Origin: Trichinella spiralis
Lineage: Eukaryota > Nematoda > Enoplea > Trichinellida > Trichinellidae
Direction of reading: 5' to 3'
DNA: 64,000 nt
Assembly: GCA_000181795.3 (NCBI GenBank)
Contig: CM012954.1
Location: 13,345,630-13,409,629 of the forward strand
Shown: positions 1 through 10,235 of the stretch, piece by piece
Position numbering within the stretch: the stretch's first letter is position 1
How the letters are laid out: the number at the start of each line of letters is the position of its first letter
The notes under the pieces: generated by a model
The model's database searches: none
Seen by the model: the letters and a program-made list of their open reading frames with translations, nothing else
Told to the model about the DNA's origin: nothing
Translations under genes and position numbers: made by a program

Positions 1-258
1 CATGATTTTCCCCTATCAACTAATCCTACATGATCTTCATCGTTATGAATTAACGCAGCATTGGCCTTTTGTTACGTCTGTGAAAATGGTAACATATTTT
101 ATTCATTGTGTCTTTGTAATGAAGAACCTTTCACGCTCGACTTCGGCACATCGCATCTTCTCCAACGTGTCGAAACTTACCTCAGTTCAGCAACGAACGC
201 AATTGACCAACAAGCGATTCGATCCAACCTATCCAACCATCCGTTCACCCGCTCGTGA
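1..258 (+). CDS. Possible 3' terminal exon of an unidentified gene (partial)
   Basis: An open frame enters from the left side of the window and stops at 256-258 after the residues NLSNHPFTRS. A plausible splice acceptor (a pyrimidine-rich run ending in AATGAAG at about 123) would leave a last exon of roughly 45 residues containing DFGTSHLLQRVETYL. It is followed by an AATTAAAG-like poly(A) signal near 350 and an A-rich stretch, as expected for the end of a transcript. I do not recognise the protein family. The frame also contains ATG codons that would give a 65-residue standalone ORF, so a chance ORF cannot be excluded. Confidence 0.25.
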
Positions 259-721
259 CTTGCTCCACTTTTCTTCTCCATGTGCATTACGGTTTATTAC
301 GTGTTTATGTATTTGTATGCAATGCTTTCCATGTGTCAGAGTTTTTACAAAATTAAAGTAAAAAAAAAAGAATCAGAAAAAAAGTATTTGGAGAAATAAA
401 TTGAACAAAAATCAATAGAATGTACAATATAAGAAGAAAAACAGTGAAAATAAAAAAGAATCAAAAAATAATGGGAGGAATTGAAAATCAATAAAATGTA
501 TAAAATAAAGGAAGCAAAAATAAAGTTTGAATGGAAAAATAATTTTCAAAATAAAAAGAATTTGCTTTGGAAAATGTTCAAAATGTATAACTATGTAAGA
601 AAAAAAACAAAAATTATTTCGACACAGGAAAGCAATTGCATACGTAAATTTTGCTGCGTGAAAGACCAAGTACTGCATTAATTCAAAACTCAGCCATGTA
701 GGTTTGTCTTTAACTTAATTA
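259..721. other. AT-rich spacer, no gene seen
   Basis: This stretch is very A-rich on the + strand. The open frames in it encode only Lys/Asn/Phe-rich low-complexity peptides. No conserved motif or RNA gene was recognised. Confidence 0.5.
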
Positions 722-1177
722 AAACTATGGGATAACTTCACCCTTTCGAAGTATCCCTAGCCCAGACTTACAGAATTGGGACCCACGGGGAACCGCATAT
801 ACCTTTTGTCTTTTCTTGTTCTGCTTCGTGCCGTCCGCGATCCGCTTCGTGTCTTCTGTGATCCGCTTCGTGTCGTCCGCGATCTGCTTCCTCTACGAAT
901 CGCCCGTGTTTTCGCTTTTTCTTTTCTTCATTGTTCATATCTATAAGAATGTTAAATGTTAAGTGAAAAATTTTGTCGCTTCATCACATAGCAAAATTGA
1001 AAAGTTGAACAATGAATTTTGAAATAAAAGAAGTAACTATTTTCAATTATAAATAACATTAACAAAATGATTATACAGATAGTTTCGAAAAAAAAGTAAC
1101 AGAACGAAAAATATGGAATACTTTCAACAATTATAAATGGTCTTCAGTGCTTAGGGAACGATGTAAATAAACTAAGA

Positions 1178-1321
1178 GAACGTTTCACGATGCTACTACT
1201 TGCCACGTAAGTCAAACGAACGACTGCACCCTTACTGATGATAAAGCACCTTTTATGGCGATCGTTATTTGCATAGCGCAGCGCTGGAAACCGGTTTTTG
1301 TGCAATGAAACTTCTTACTGA
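1178..1321 (+). ncRNA. Conserved core 1 of the 996-bp array, candidate small structured RNA
   Basis: This is the most diverged of the three cores, with about ten differences from core 2 by eye. It carries a perfect 5' splice site (GTAAGT at 1207-1212). It also has an octamer-like ATTTGCAT (1267-1274), the palindromes AGCGCAGCGCT and AAACCGGTTT, and a U-rich GGTTTTTG (1293-1300) resembling an Sm-protein site. A donor about 20-25 nt from a putative 5' end, followed some 90 nt later by an Sm-like site, is the layout of a spliced-leader RNA. The identification is inference. A cluster of dimeric transcription-factor sites is an alternative. Strand is assigned from the donor. Confidence 0.3.
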
Positions 1322-2173
1322 CGATTAACTCTAATATGAACAGGAGAAATGCACTGTTCAATATGAAAATTCAACAATGACCTTAACGTTTACAATTCAG
1401 TCAAAATGTAAACTATCTGGCAGAAAACGCCATAACAAAAACACTAACTTAGTCAAAATACGCCTTCGCATGTTTGAATTTGAAATTTGAAAATTCAAAA
1501 ATGCCCTACATAAATGAAAATTGATTTCTTATACAAAAAGGCACTTTCAAGTGAATCGTTTGCAAGTGAACGTTATTTTTGCTTATGAAAAAATAATTTT
1601 CGATAGATACTGATGTTCTTTTATAGACAAAAACGTAAGGGCGATAAAAATGCTTTCTAAAGACCAATTCTTACCTAGTCTCAACATAGTATAAAAGTCG
1701 AAAGATGGAATTTCGCAGTGAAAAATATCTTACTTACATCTTATTACATATAACACGTTTAAGTAACTTATAGGAATAACTTTACCCTTTGGATTTCAGT
1801 TTTACAGAATCAAGACAAACAAGAAACCGCACATACTTTTTCTCTTTTATTGTTCTACTTCGTGCCGTCCGCGCTTTGTTTCGTGTCCACTACGCTTTCA
1901 GTTTTTTCTTCATTGTTCATATCTGCAAATATGTAAAATATTAAATCAAAAATGTTCTCGCCTCATCACGTAGTGAAAGTAACAACAAATTGAAAATTGA
2001 CTTTTCTTCATTAATATAATTGTATATTAATTAACTGGTTTTAATTAAGCGGTAACGTTCAGAAAGTAAAAAATATTAAAAAATTTGAAAAAGAATAACA
2101 CAAGTAGAAAAAGGAATTACTTTTCAGCAATTAAAAATCGACTTCAGCAACTATTTAACGTCATAAACTCAGA

Positions 2174-2317
2174 GAACGTTTCACGACGCTACCACTTGCC
2201 ACGTAAGTCAAACGAACGAGTGCGCCCTAACTGACGATAAGGCACCTTTTATGACGATCGTTATTTGCATAGCGCAGCGCTGGAAACCGGTTTTTGTGCA
2301 TTGAAACTCCTTACTGA
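2174..2317 (+). ncRNA. Conserved core 2 of the 996-bp array, candidate small structured RNA
   Basis: This core has the same architecture as core 1: donor-like GTAAGT, ATTTGCAT, two adjacent palindromes and GGTTTTTG. It starts 996 bp downstream of core 1. It differs from core 3 at only two positions, although the DNA around it is far more diverged. That suggests selection on the core or very local gene conversion. A short hairpin CUGG-AAA-CCGG can form just before the U-rich site. Whether it is transcribed is unknown. Confidence 0.3.
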
Positions 2318-3169
2318 GAATAAACTCTAACCTATGCCGCGATACAATATGAACAGGAGAAATGCACTGTTCAATTTGAAAATTCAACAATGACCTCAAC
2401 GTTTACAATTCAGTCAAAATGTAAACTATCTGGCAAAAAACGCCATAACAAAAACACTAACTTAGTCAAAACACGCCTTCGCATGTTTGAATTTGAAATT
2501 TGAAAATTCAAAAATGCCCTACATAAATGGAAATTGATTTCTTATATACAGAAAGACCCTTTCAAATGAATAATTTGCAAATGAAAGCTTGTTGTTTAGC
2601 TACGGAAAAATGATTTGCAACAGTTGCAGATACCCTTAATGGACAAACACTACGCGCGCAGCGTTAAAAGTGGTTTAAGTGAGATGAAAATTATTGTCAA
2701 GATGAATTCTTACCTCGTCTCGACATAATATGAAAAACAAAAAGTACCGTTTTACAGCGAAAAATACCTTACTTATTACAAACTTAGGTAACTTAATAAT
2801 TATACAAAGAAATTATGTTCTTAACACTGCCTCACACACAGAAGGAATCGCATTTACCTCGTTTCATCTCTTGTTCTGCTTCGTGCCGTCCGTGATTTGG
2901 TTTGTGTCGTCCGCAGTTTCACTTTCGCTTTGCTTCATTAATTTCACCTGTAAAAATGATATATTAAATCAAAACTTCTCTCATTCCATTACAAAGTAGA
3001 CTTACAACAAATATGATAATTAAGTGCTTTTTAATTAAAAGGTAATTCTTTCAAAAATGAGTATTCAAATGTTTTGAAGAAAAGTAACACAAGTAGAAAA
3101 AAAGAGGAATTACTTTTCAGCAATTTAAAATAGACTTCTGCAAAAACTATTTAGGGTCATAAACTCAGA

Positions 3170-3313
3170 GAACGTTTAACGACGCTACCACTTGCCACGT
3201 AAGTCAAACGAACGAGTGCGCCCTAACTGACGATAAGGCACCTTTTATGACGATCGTTATTTGCATAGCGCAGCGCTGGAAACCGGTTTTTGTGCACTGA
3301 AACTCCTTACTGA
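3170..3313 (+). ncRNA. Conserved core 3 of the 996-bp array, candidate small structured RNA
   Basis: This core begins exactly 996 bp after core 2 and matches it at all but two positions by eye. All the motif elements of the other cores are kept: GTAAGT, octamer-like ATTTGCAT, palindromes and the U-rich Sm-like GGTTTTTG. The downstream half of its unit ends early, at about 3483. As with the other copies, the RNA-gene reading is inference from layout and conservation. Confidence 0.3.
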
Positions 3314-3483
3314 GGATAAATTGTAACTTATGCCGCAATACAATATGAACAGAATAATATGCACTGCTCAATTCAATCAATAAAAACTATTTGAAAATTC
3401 AAAAATGACCTTCACGTTTACAATTATGCAAAAAATAAACTATCTGGCAGAAAACGCTATAACAAAAAAATTGACTTAAATTT

Positions 3484-4295
3484 TAAGTGAGCAATTTTCT
3501 GGCAAAAGCTTGTTTACAGTTAGTTGCTACTGAAAATTCTTATTCAATTTCGAAAGATCGTCTTCTAATAATAGGTAAACAATGTATACAGGGTGCTATT
3601 AAATCGAACTTAATTGTACGAAAATTTGTCGTTGATTAAGTCACCCATCATCTCATATTGATAATTCGTAAAGAGTATATTCAGAAGTTGTGCTCAATAT
3701 TGTGAAGTGATTACGACATAAAAGTAAAAAGAACTGCCACTTACTGCCAATTGAGTCATCTTCGCATTGTCCATATTCATGCTCTTTGGATGTGGATTGA
3801 AAAATTATTTTTCAGAAATTATTCCAAAAAATAATAATGAATAGAAAGAGAGCAAATCTATGGTTTGGCGTTCAACGTTGGCTGAAGTTAATTTTCAAAT
3901 CAATACGCAGTGCTTCCATCCACGGACGGCGTCAAACTAAAATTATTTCCATTGTGTCAATAAAGCAAATGAACTCGCATGCAAATTTTTATTTTATTCA
4001 TTGCTACTGATAAATATATCACTAGTGCACATTTTTCATTGCGCTTTATTTACTTAACTAATGCACTTTGTTTCAGAAAAATCTTAACTGTAGCCGTAAA
4101 TTATTAAAATATAAAAACACTTCTCATTGAGAAAACACTAATTTCATCTTTTTTACTAAACTTATTTCAAATACTACAGTTAATATAAATACAAGAAATA
4201 AAATGCTATTTAATTCATTTTATATTAAATGTCGACTTGTAAGAAGAGATGATTTGAAAAAACAATTCAAATAGAGTAACAAATTAAACTACATT
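3484..4295. other. AT-rich spacer between the array and an orphan repeat block
   Basis: No gene or RNA was recognised. The stretch is AT-rich and interrupts the repeat pattern between the truncated third unit and a detached copy of the unit tail. Confidence 0.4.
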
Positions 4296-4460
4296 ACAGC
4301 TATTTGAAAATTCAGAAATGACCTTGCTATTTAAAATTCAGTCAAAATATAAACTATCTGGCAGAAAACACCATAACAAAAACACTGACTTAGTCAAAAC
4401 ACGCCTCCGCAGGGCTGAATTTGAAATTTCAAAATTCAAAAATGCCCTACATAAATGGAA
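4296..4460. repeat. Orphan copy of the array unit's tail block
   Basis: About 160 bp match the AT-rich tail of the 996-bp units (compare 1370-1510 and 2380-2530). They share AACTATCTGGCAGAAAAC and, near the end, ATGCCCTACATAAATGGA. No core and no GC-richer block accompany it. It overlaps in content with the last 100 bp of unit 3, so it is a separate degenerate copy and not simply the displaced end of that unit. Confidence 0.75.
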
Positions 4461-5659
4461 CTCATAGCAGAAAGCTTACATATACATATAGTAACAGAAT
4501 AAAAGAAGCTTACATATAGTAAAGTTACATAACTTTCTCTATGAAAAACACTATTTTGCATAATAGAAAGCACTGATCGCTTAGAGATATTCGATCTGTT
4601 CTGTTCACAATGAAATTCAATGCAAAACGCAAGTGCAAATTGAAAAAATGGACATTTTCTACAGTTATGTCTAAACGCCGGAGTTTAATAACAATAAATT
4701 GAAAATACATTTTTTGACACAACTCACGTTTGAACTACATATACATAACTGGAAATTTTGTCTTGTTTTTTTAATTTTTGTTACAATTCAAATGTGATGC
4801 TTAAATAAATTGCTCAGATATACTATCGTTCATGCAAAACATGAGGAAAGTATGTTTTATCATTGAAACTTTTACCTGGATTCAGTTTGGTTCACTTGTA
4901 CTCTTGCTACGCGGCACTATAGTTCATACAAAATCACTCAAATGAAATTAACCACGGGTACAAACAACATTTGCTTTTCTCTGATTGGTCTCTTACTTTG
5001 CATCTTTCTTATCGGTGATTTGGCAATCAATGTACTGTACATTACAGTACTTTTAAATTAACTTGCATAATTTATTTTTACAGTATAGTTGAACTTAAAG
5101 TAATTTTTCTCCGTTCCATATTTCAGTTGTTTGTTTTGCAATCTATGCTTTCGATTCTGTGTTTCTATAAGAAAAAAAATGTCTGTACAATTGCGTCATA
5201 AATGTTAGAAAACACTTCTATAATTATGACATTCACATAACCAAACAATGCAGCAATTATCTCATTGAATTATGAATAGAATGTCAACTGCATCTGAAAA
5301 ATTAAAAGCACTTAAATCATAAACATTACAATACGTTTTCCATTGACTGTTCGTGTACACTGTAATGTACAAAGAGTTGAATTATGTGCAATAATACCGA
5401 CATTTAGCATATAATCTATACAATCATATTACTATATTTGATTTGTGTTAATACAGCTGTATTTTGAAAGACATTTCACAAGAATACGAAAAATGTTAAA
5501 AAATTTATTTCACTGACGAAAAGCAAATTTCTTTATTGAATCACATCTCAATATTCTAAGTTTCATTATGTGGGATCCATATTAACTTAATTACCAGTTC
5601 GATACTATACCGTATTTTATTAATTCGCTCTTAATGATATTACTTTCCGATATCACGAC
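4461..5659. other. AT-rich intergenic DNA, nothing recognised
   Basis: The stretch contains a short local duplication of AAGCTTACATATA near 4470 and 4505 and otherwise unstructured AT-rich sequence. No coding frame with a recognisable product was found. Confidence 0.4.
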
Positions 5660-5680
5660 GATCTGATCTGATCTGATCTG
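5660..5680. repeat. (GATCT)n pentanucleotide microsatellite
   Basis: Four contiguous copies of GATCT lie just beyond the 3' end of the XPC gene, at the left edge of a GC-richer 130-bp patch. Confidence 0.85.
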
Positions 5681-5821
5681 TTCAGGGTCGCAAACTCTGA
5701 TGAAAATCAGGACGGTAGGCAAGGAGAGCTGAGAAGTCAGCAGTTTCAGCAGTAGAGTTGTTGTAAAGTCGCTGTATAAGACGAGTGTTGTCTGAAATAG
5801 CTACTGAAAAAGAAAAAAACT

Positions 5822-8800
5822 TTAATCTGATAGTCTTTCTTCAGTGTTGAAATGCATGTCAAACTGATGTCGACACTGTGGCCATGCTGATTTGTTCAAA
5901 TCTTCCACAGACGTTGAAGCGGTGCTGTTATTTCGCTGATTATGGATAAGCTGCCCGTCTGACTGTGACAATTCAGACCCTGCACTTTTAGTGCTGGGCA
6001 AGAATTTCTTCTCAACCCTCGCTTTGATCAACACACTTCTGACCATTTTACGCCAATTTTTCAACGCCCGCATCGTTTTTCGCTTTAAAACAGAAATAAC
6101 ATAGCATTACGGTAAAACAATACCGTAAATATACTTGAAATGGAAAGATTCAAAAAGCAATAATAATTCAGAACCAATTCTACGAAAATCAACTTGAAAA
6201 ATCACCAGTTTCAATTCATACCTCTTTTTCTTTAACAGCAATATGAACTTGCTCCTCCAGCCAGGCAGCTTCAAGAATCTCCTTATGTTCTTTGCAAACT
6301 ACACAACCTTCAATTCTAACAGTAGAAAATTGAAAAGTCAAAAAATAGCGACGACTAATTCCGCATTGCGCATATATTTTTATACATTGGATGGCTGCTT
6401 CTGCAATGAAATTCCCAACCAACAACCGCTGGAGCACAGTCAATATTCAACTTTCTCGCAATGCTGAGTAGCCCGGGTTCTAAGAACAAAAATGATAATC
6501 GTTTCACCGACAAATAATGTTTATTTAAAAATAAAAAAACATTTCTCAAAAGCATGAAAAATTTTTGTACCCGTATTTATATGCTTGATTTAAAAAGTAA
6601 TTCAAAATACTTACGGATCATATACACAGTACCAGGAGGTAGCATGCTCATCTGGTACAGTTCAACATTGCCATACTCGTTTTTTGGTACAATTCCCTGA
6701 AATAAAAAAAATAAAATACAAATGACAAATAAATAAATAAATAACAATGAGAAATGAAATTTATAATATAATCTAATATAATGAAACTCACATCTTCAGC
6801 CGGTTTTGGTATGTATGGTTCAGTCTGCCAAATGCCAAATAAATTCAACGGCCGGTCGACTCGTAGCTCTTTAGGAACAGTCTACGCGCACATAACAATA
6901 GAAAAGAAGATCAAAATAATAAAAACTAATCAATCAAGCGTATGTTAATGCTATTGACCATTTTCGGTCTCCCTTTCACCACTTTGTAAGGCTGTTCGTT
7001 TGCTTTGATAACACGAGCTTCACGAATCCAAGCTTCTTTTCCTTTCAAATTCATAACTGCCGTACGAGGATACACTGCTTCTTGGCCAATATAACCAACA
7101 GGTTGCAGATCAGCAGGATACAGAGCTTCGAATTTCAATAAATCTCGCTTCAGTACGTACCTTCAAATTTTATTAAATTTAAACAAAATCAAAAACAAGA
7201 AGCAAAAAAAATTTTTTCTCATTCTTCTTACAACGGATGATTTTTGTAATCTGATCTCTTCTTCGGTAGCGGCTTTTCGCTCAACATCTCTACATGGAAC
7301 AGATTAACAATCAGTAACAAATTTCACAAATGCACAATCGAATTCCAAAAGAACTATAAAAAAAAGCAAAATAACGCGCTTACTTTCCAGGAACAAATCT
7401 TCAAGACGATTGCGCAATTTGTTTGCAGGTTGGAATAAATCCAACGTCAGCTGAAACCAAGAATCCGAAAGACGACGACGTTTGAAATCGACGGTGCCAT
7501 AATTGCTCGCATAGCGAATGGTTACATCTCTGACAGCATGCTCTAATCGCCAATATAACAACAGACAGTCATAATGATGTTTATGATGATGAAAAAAAAA
7601 ATTTTTTTTTCAAACTAATTATACATACCATTGTCAAACGAGAAACAATAATGTGCTGCTGCATTGCACATGCTATTTGGTGGAATCGACTGACAATCTG
7701 CCACTTTCCGTTCAACACTGACGCCTGAAGAGCACAAAAAAAGTAAATAAATAAACAAATAAATAATACTGCACAAAAATCAGTGATTCAAAAATTCAAT
7801 GTTTCAAAGACTCACAAAACCATTTCTCTTCGGGTTCAATGTACAACTCTGGCCAAAAATCAATCACTACAATTCAATTTGTGTTCATCCATTTCCCAGC
7901 AGTCGTTTTGATTATTCGTACAATCAGAATAAGCAAACAAACATACCCAATTCGTCCTGATTAGAAAGATCATCGTCCACTCTACTGCTTGAGTTCAATT
8001 TTTTCCTTTTCTCAGGCTTCTTCTCATTTAACTTGTCTGTAAAAAGTACTTCTGTCTGAAAACATCAGTTATTATATAAATAAATAAATAAATAAATATA
8101 AACATATTCTATATAAACAGCACATCAACAACACTGAGATCGAACATGTCGGTAGGACGCAAAGCCATAATAATACGAACATCAAAGCCGATGCATCTCG
8201 CAAAGCTGACAAATACCTGAACAAAAAATTGAATATTATTTCACTTGAGAAAACACTGAGAAAAAAAAACAAATGTATTTTATAACCAAAGTCCAATCAC
8301 GAAAACTGTAAATTTTTCCCGAGGACATCTTCGACAGCAAATAATCGATCTGAGCAATATAAGAAACAGTAAAATAAGAATGAAATATCAAAGCACCGAA
8401 AATCCACTCACCGGATCTGTACTAAGACTGCCGCAAGGTTCTAAATATTTCAATGGATAATTTTTATGAAACCAACGAATAAATTTTGAAGCAAAATTTC
8501 TCGTTCGCAGTTCTGGTTCACGGATATCCATTTCAATAGGAATCAGTGACATGGCAGTAGCTCGAACTTGTTCGTCATTGCAACACTTGGACAAAAATAT
8601 ACCATGCGCAATTTCTGCCAACAGGTAAACTTTGTGACGCCTAATTCGTGCTAATTTTGTCACTTTCGAAACAAGCCGTTGCAGCAGTGTCTTCTTCTTA
8701 TTCGCCGATGGGCTGAACATATCAAGAACACAGAAATAAAATAACAACAGCAACCACGAGAAGAATAAGTAAAAACAACAATGCAAATACTTTTCAGGCT

Positions 8801-9860
8801 GTTTGAAATGCAGTTGTATGGTTGCCGTTGATGTTGACGGTCGGTCAATGATTTCCACATCTGCTCAATACCATCATCATCATCATCATCATCACAGCAA
8901 ACTTTCAATGATTATTAACATAGCAGTTGTAATTACCCTTCACATCTTCCCATTCAGAATCTGACGAATTCGTTTCATCCACTTTCACTTTAGCAATACG
9001 CTTTTTCTCCCTTTTTTTATGAACCACATGGTCACTGTCGTCATTGTTTTTATCACATTTTTTTCTGGGCTTACATTCAGAAATTTTATTGCGCATTTTA
9101 GCACTGGCAGGTTTCGAAAAACATTCCCCTTCAATATTAAATTAATGTTAAAAATTCAAGTTCAACTTGCAAAATATACCATCGTCGTCGTCGTCGTCGT
9201 CGACAACAGAAGTTGACCGCAACTTGTGACTGTTGCCTTTTTTAATTTCTTTTCTAGTATTTAATCCACTTTCACGTTGACGCTTTCGTTTGTTACGTTT
9301 CGAATCTGTTTCACAAAAAAAGACAAAATATAACAAAACATGCGATGAAGATAAACTGAACAAAGCAAATAAATAAATTAATTAATTAATTAAATAATCC
9401 TTTACATTCAGAATCATCGTTTGAAAAATAAGGAGAAACTACAACGCCACCTTCACCTTCATCATCATCATGCTTTTGCTTTGGTGACAGTTGTTTTTGC
9501 TTTTGCTTTTGCCTTTTCCCTTTCGCTACAAAAACAAATAACAGCTATTCCCATTAATACAAATAATAAAAAAAGAGTAATATCAGAAAATTTATAGAAC
9601 GCATTAAAAAATGGACTCAGTGATGATCTTAAAACCAACCGACCGTTCAATTGTGCATGACTTTCATTTTCAACTACAGTACCGAAGCTGTCATCTATCT
9701 GCCCCGTTGATTCGCATGCTCTCGCTTGACTGCGTTTGCTCGCACCTCTTCTGGCTACAACAGTGCTGTAAACAGCAAACGAACAAGCAAAACCTCACTT
9801 ACGCCTGTCAAAATACGTGGACGTGGCAACTTTGCGTTTCCTGGTTGTTTGAGAAGCCAT
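5822..9860 (-). CDS. XPC: DNA repair protein XPC/Rad4 homologue (spliced)
   Basis: XPC recognises helix-distorting DNA lesions and starts global-genome nucleotide excision repair with RAD23 and centrin. The order of family segments is visible along the minus strand. A basic, disordered N-terminus starts at ATG 9860 (MASQTTRKRK), with an aspartate run at 9181-9203. An acidic SDSEWEDV follows at about 8950. The start of the transglutaminase-like fold (RRHKVYLLAEIAHG) lies at 8600-8700, and its DFWPELYIEPEEKW segment near 7830. The beta-hairpin domains come last (YPADLQPVGYIGQEAVYPR near 7090, LFGIWQTEPY near 6830, ARKLNIDCAPAVVGWEFH near 6420). The end is RALKNWRKMVRSVLIK, with the stop at 5822-5824. 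At least ten exons are implied; I did not fix all boundaries. STAMBP ends 375 bp upstream on the same strand. Confidence 0.93.
8872..8894. repeat. (ATC)n trinucleotide microsatellite in an XPC intron
   Basis: About seven ATC units. Read on the minus strand they would encode an aspartate run. The adjoining XPC sequence resumes after a later acceptor (…TTGAGCAG), so the repeat most likely sits in the intron just upstream of that exon. Confidence 0.7.
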
Positions 9861-10235
9861 TTTGGTCGCTGCTACTTCATACAGCGCATTTGGTTGTTCT
9901 GTCCATGTTGATTTGGAAAAACAGTGTACAAAAAATCCTGTCATCGAAATAAATAATAAAAGAAGACAAAAATCAAAAATCATCAATAAACCCATCGTTT
10001 GCGATTTTCCCGCGCTATTATTCATGAATACAAAATTACAAATGACGACGACAATTGTAATTTTTTACTTTATAATCAAGCTCATATGTAAGTACAAAAG
10101 GTTAAAATTACACAAGTAGTAGTAATTGAAAAAAAAACATAGTGCACCGGATTGGTCAAAGTGTTAAACACCTAAACAGTGTGAATGAATGAATGTGCAA
10201 TAAAAAAATTCAATAAAAAATAAGAGAAGAAACCA

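Larger units (their letters stand above)
722..3483. repeat. Tandem array of about three ~1-kb units
   Basis: Three head-to-tail units share ordered blocks. The first is a GC-richer block containing CTTCGTGCCGTCCG (near 825, 1860 and 2880). Next comes a strongly conserved 144-bp core (1178, 2174, 3170; exactly 996 bp apart both times). Last is an AT-rich block containing AACTATCTGGCA (near 1412, 2424 and 3437). The unit flanks have drifted by point changes and small indels, while the cores of units 2 and 3 differ at only two positions by eye. Unit 3 is cut short at about 3483. No protein-coding frame is conserved among the units. Tandem 1-kb units are typical of satellite DNA and of small-RNA gene clusters such as 5S or spliced-leader genes; no 5S rRNA gene is present here. 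Confidence 0.9.

Noticed and set aside
3588-3660. CAGGGTG…GTCACCC reminiscent of a DNA transposon terminal repeat
   Set aside because: Arms are short and imperfect, with no partner end, no target-site duplication and no transposase frame nearby.
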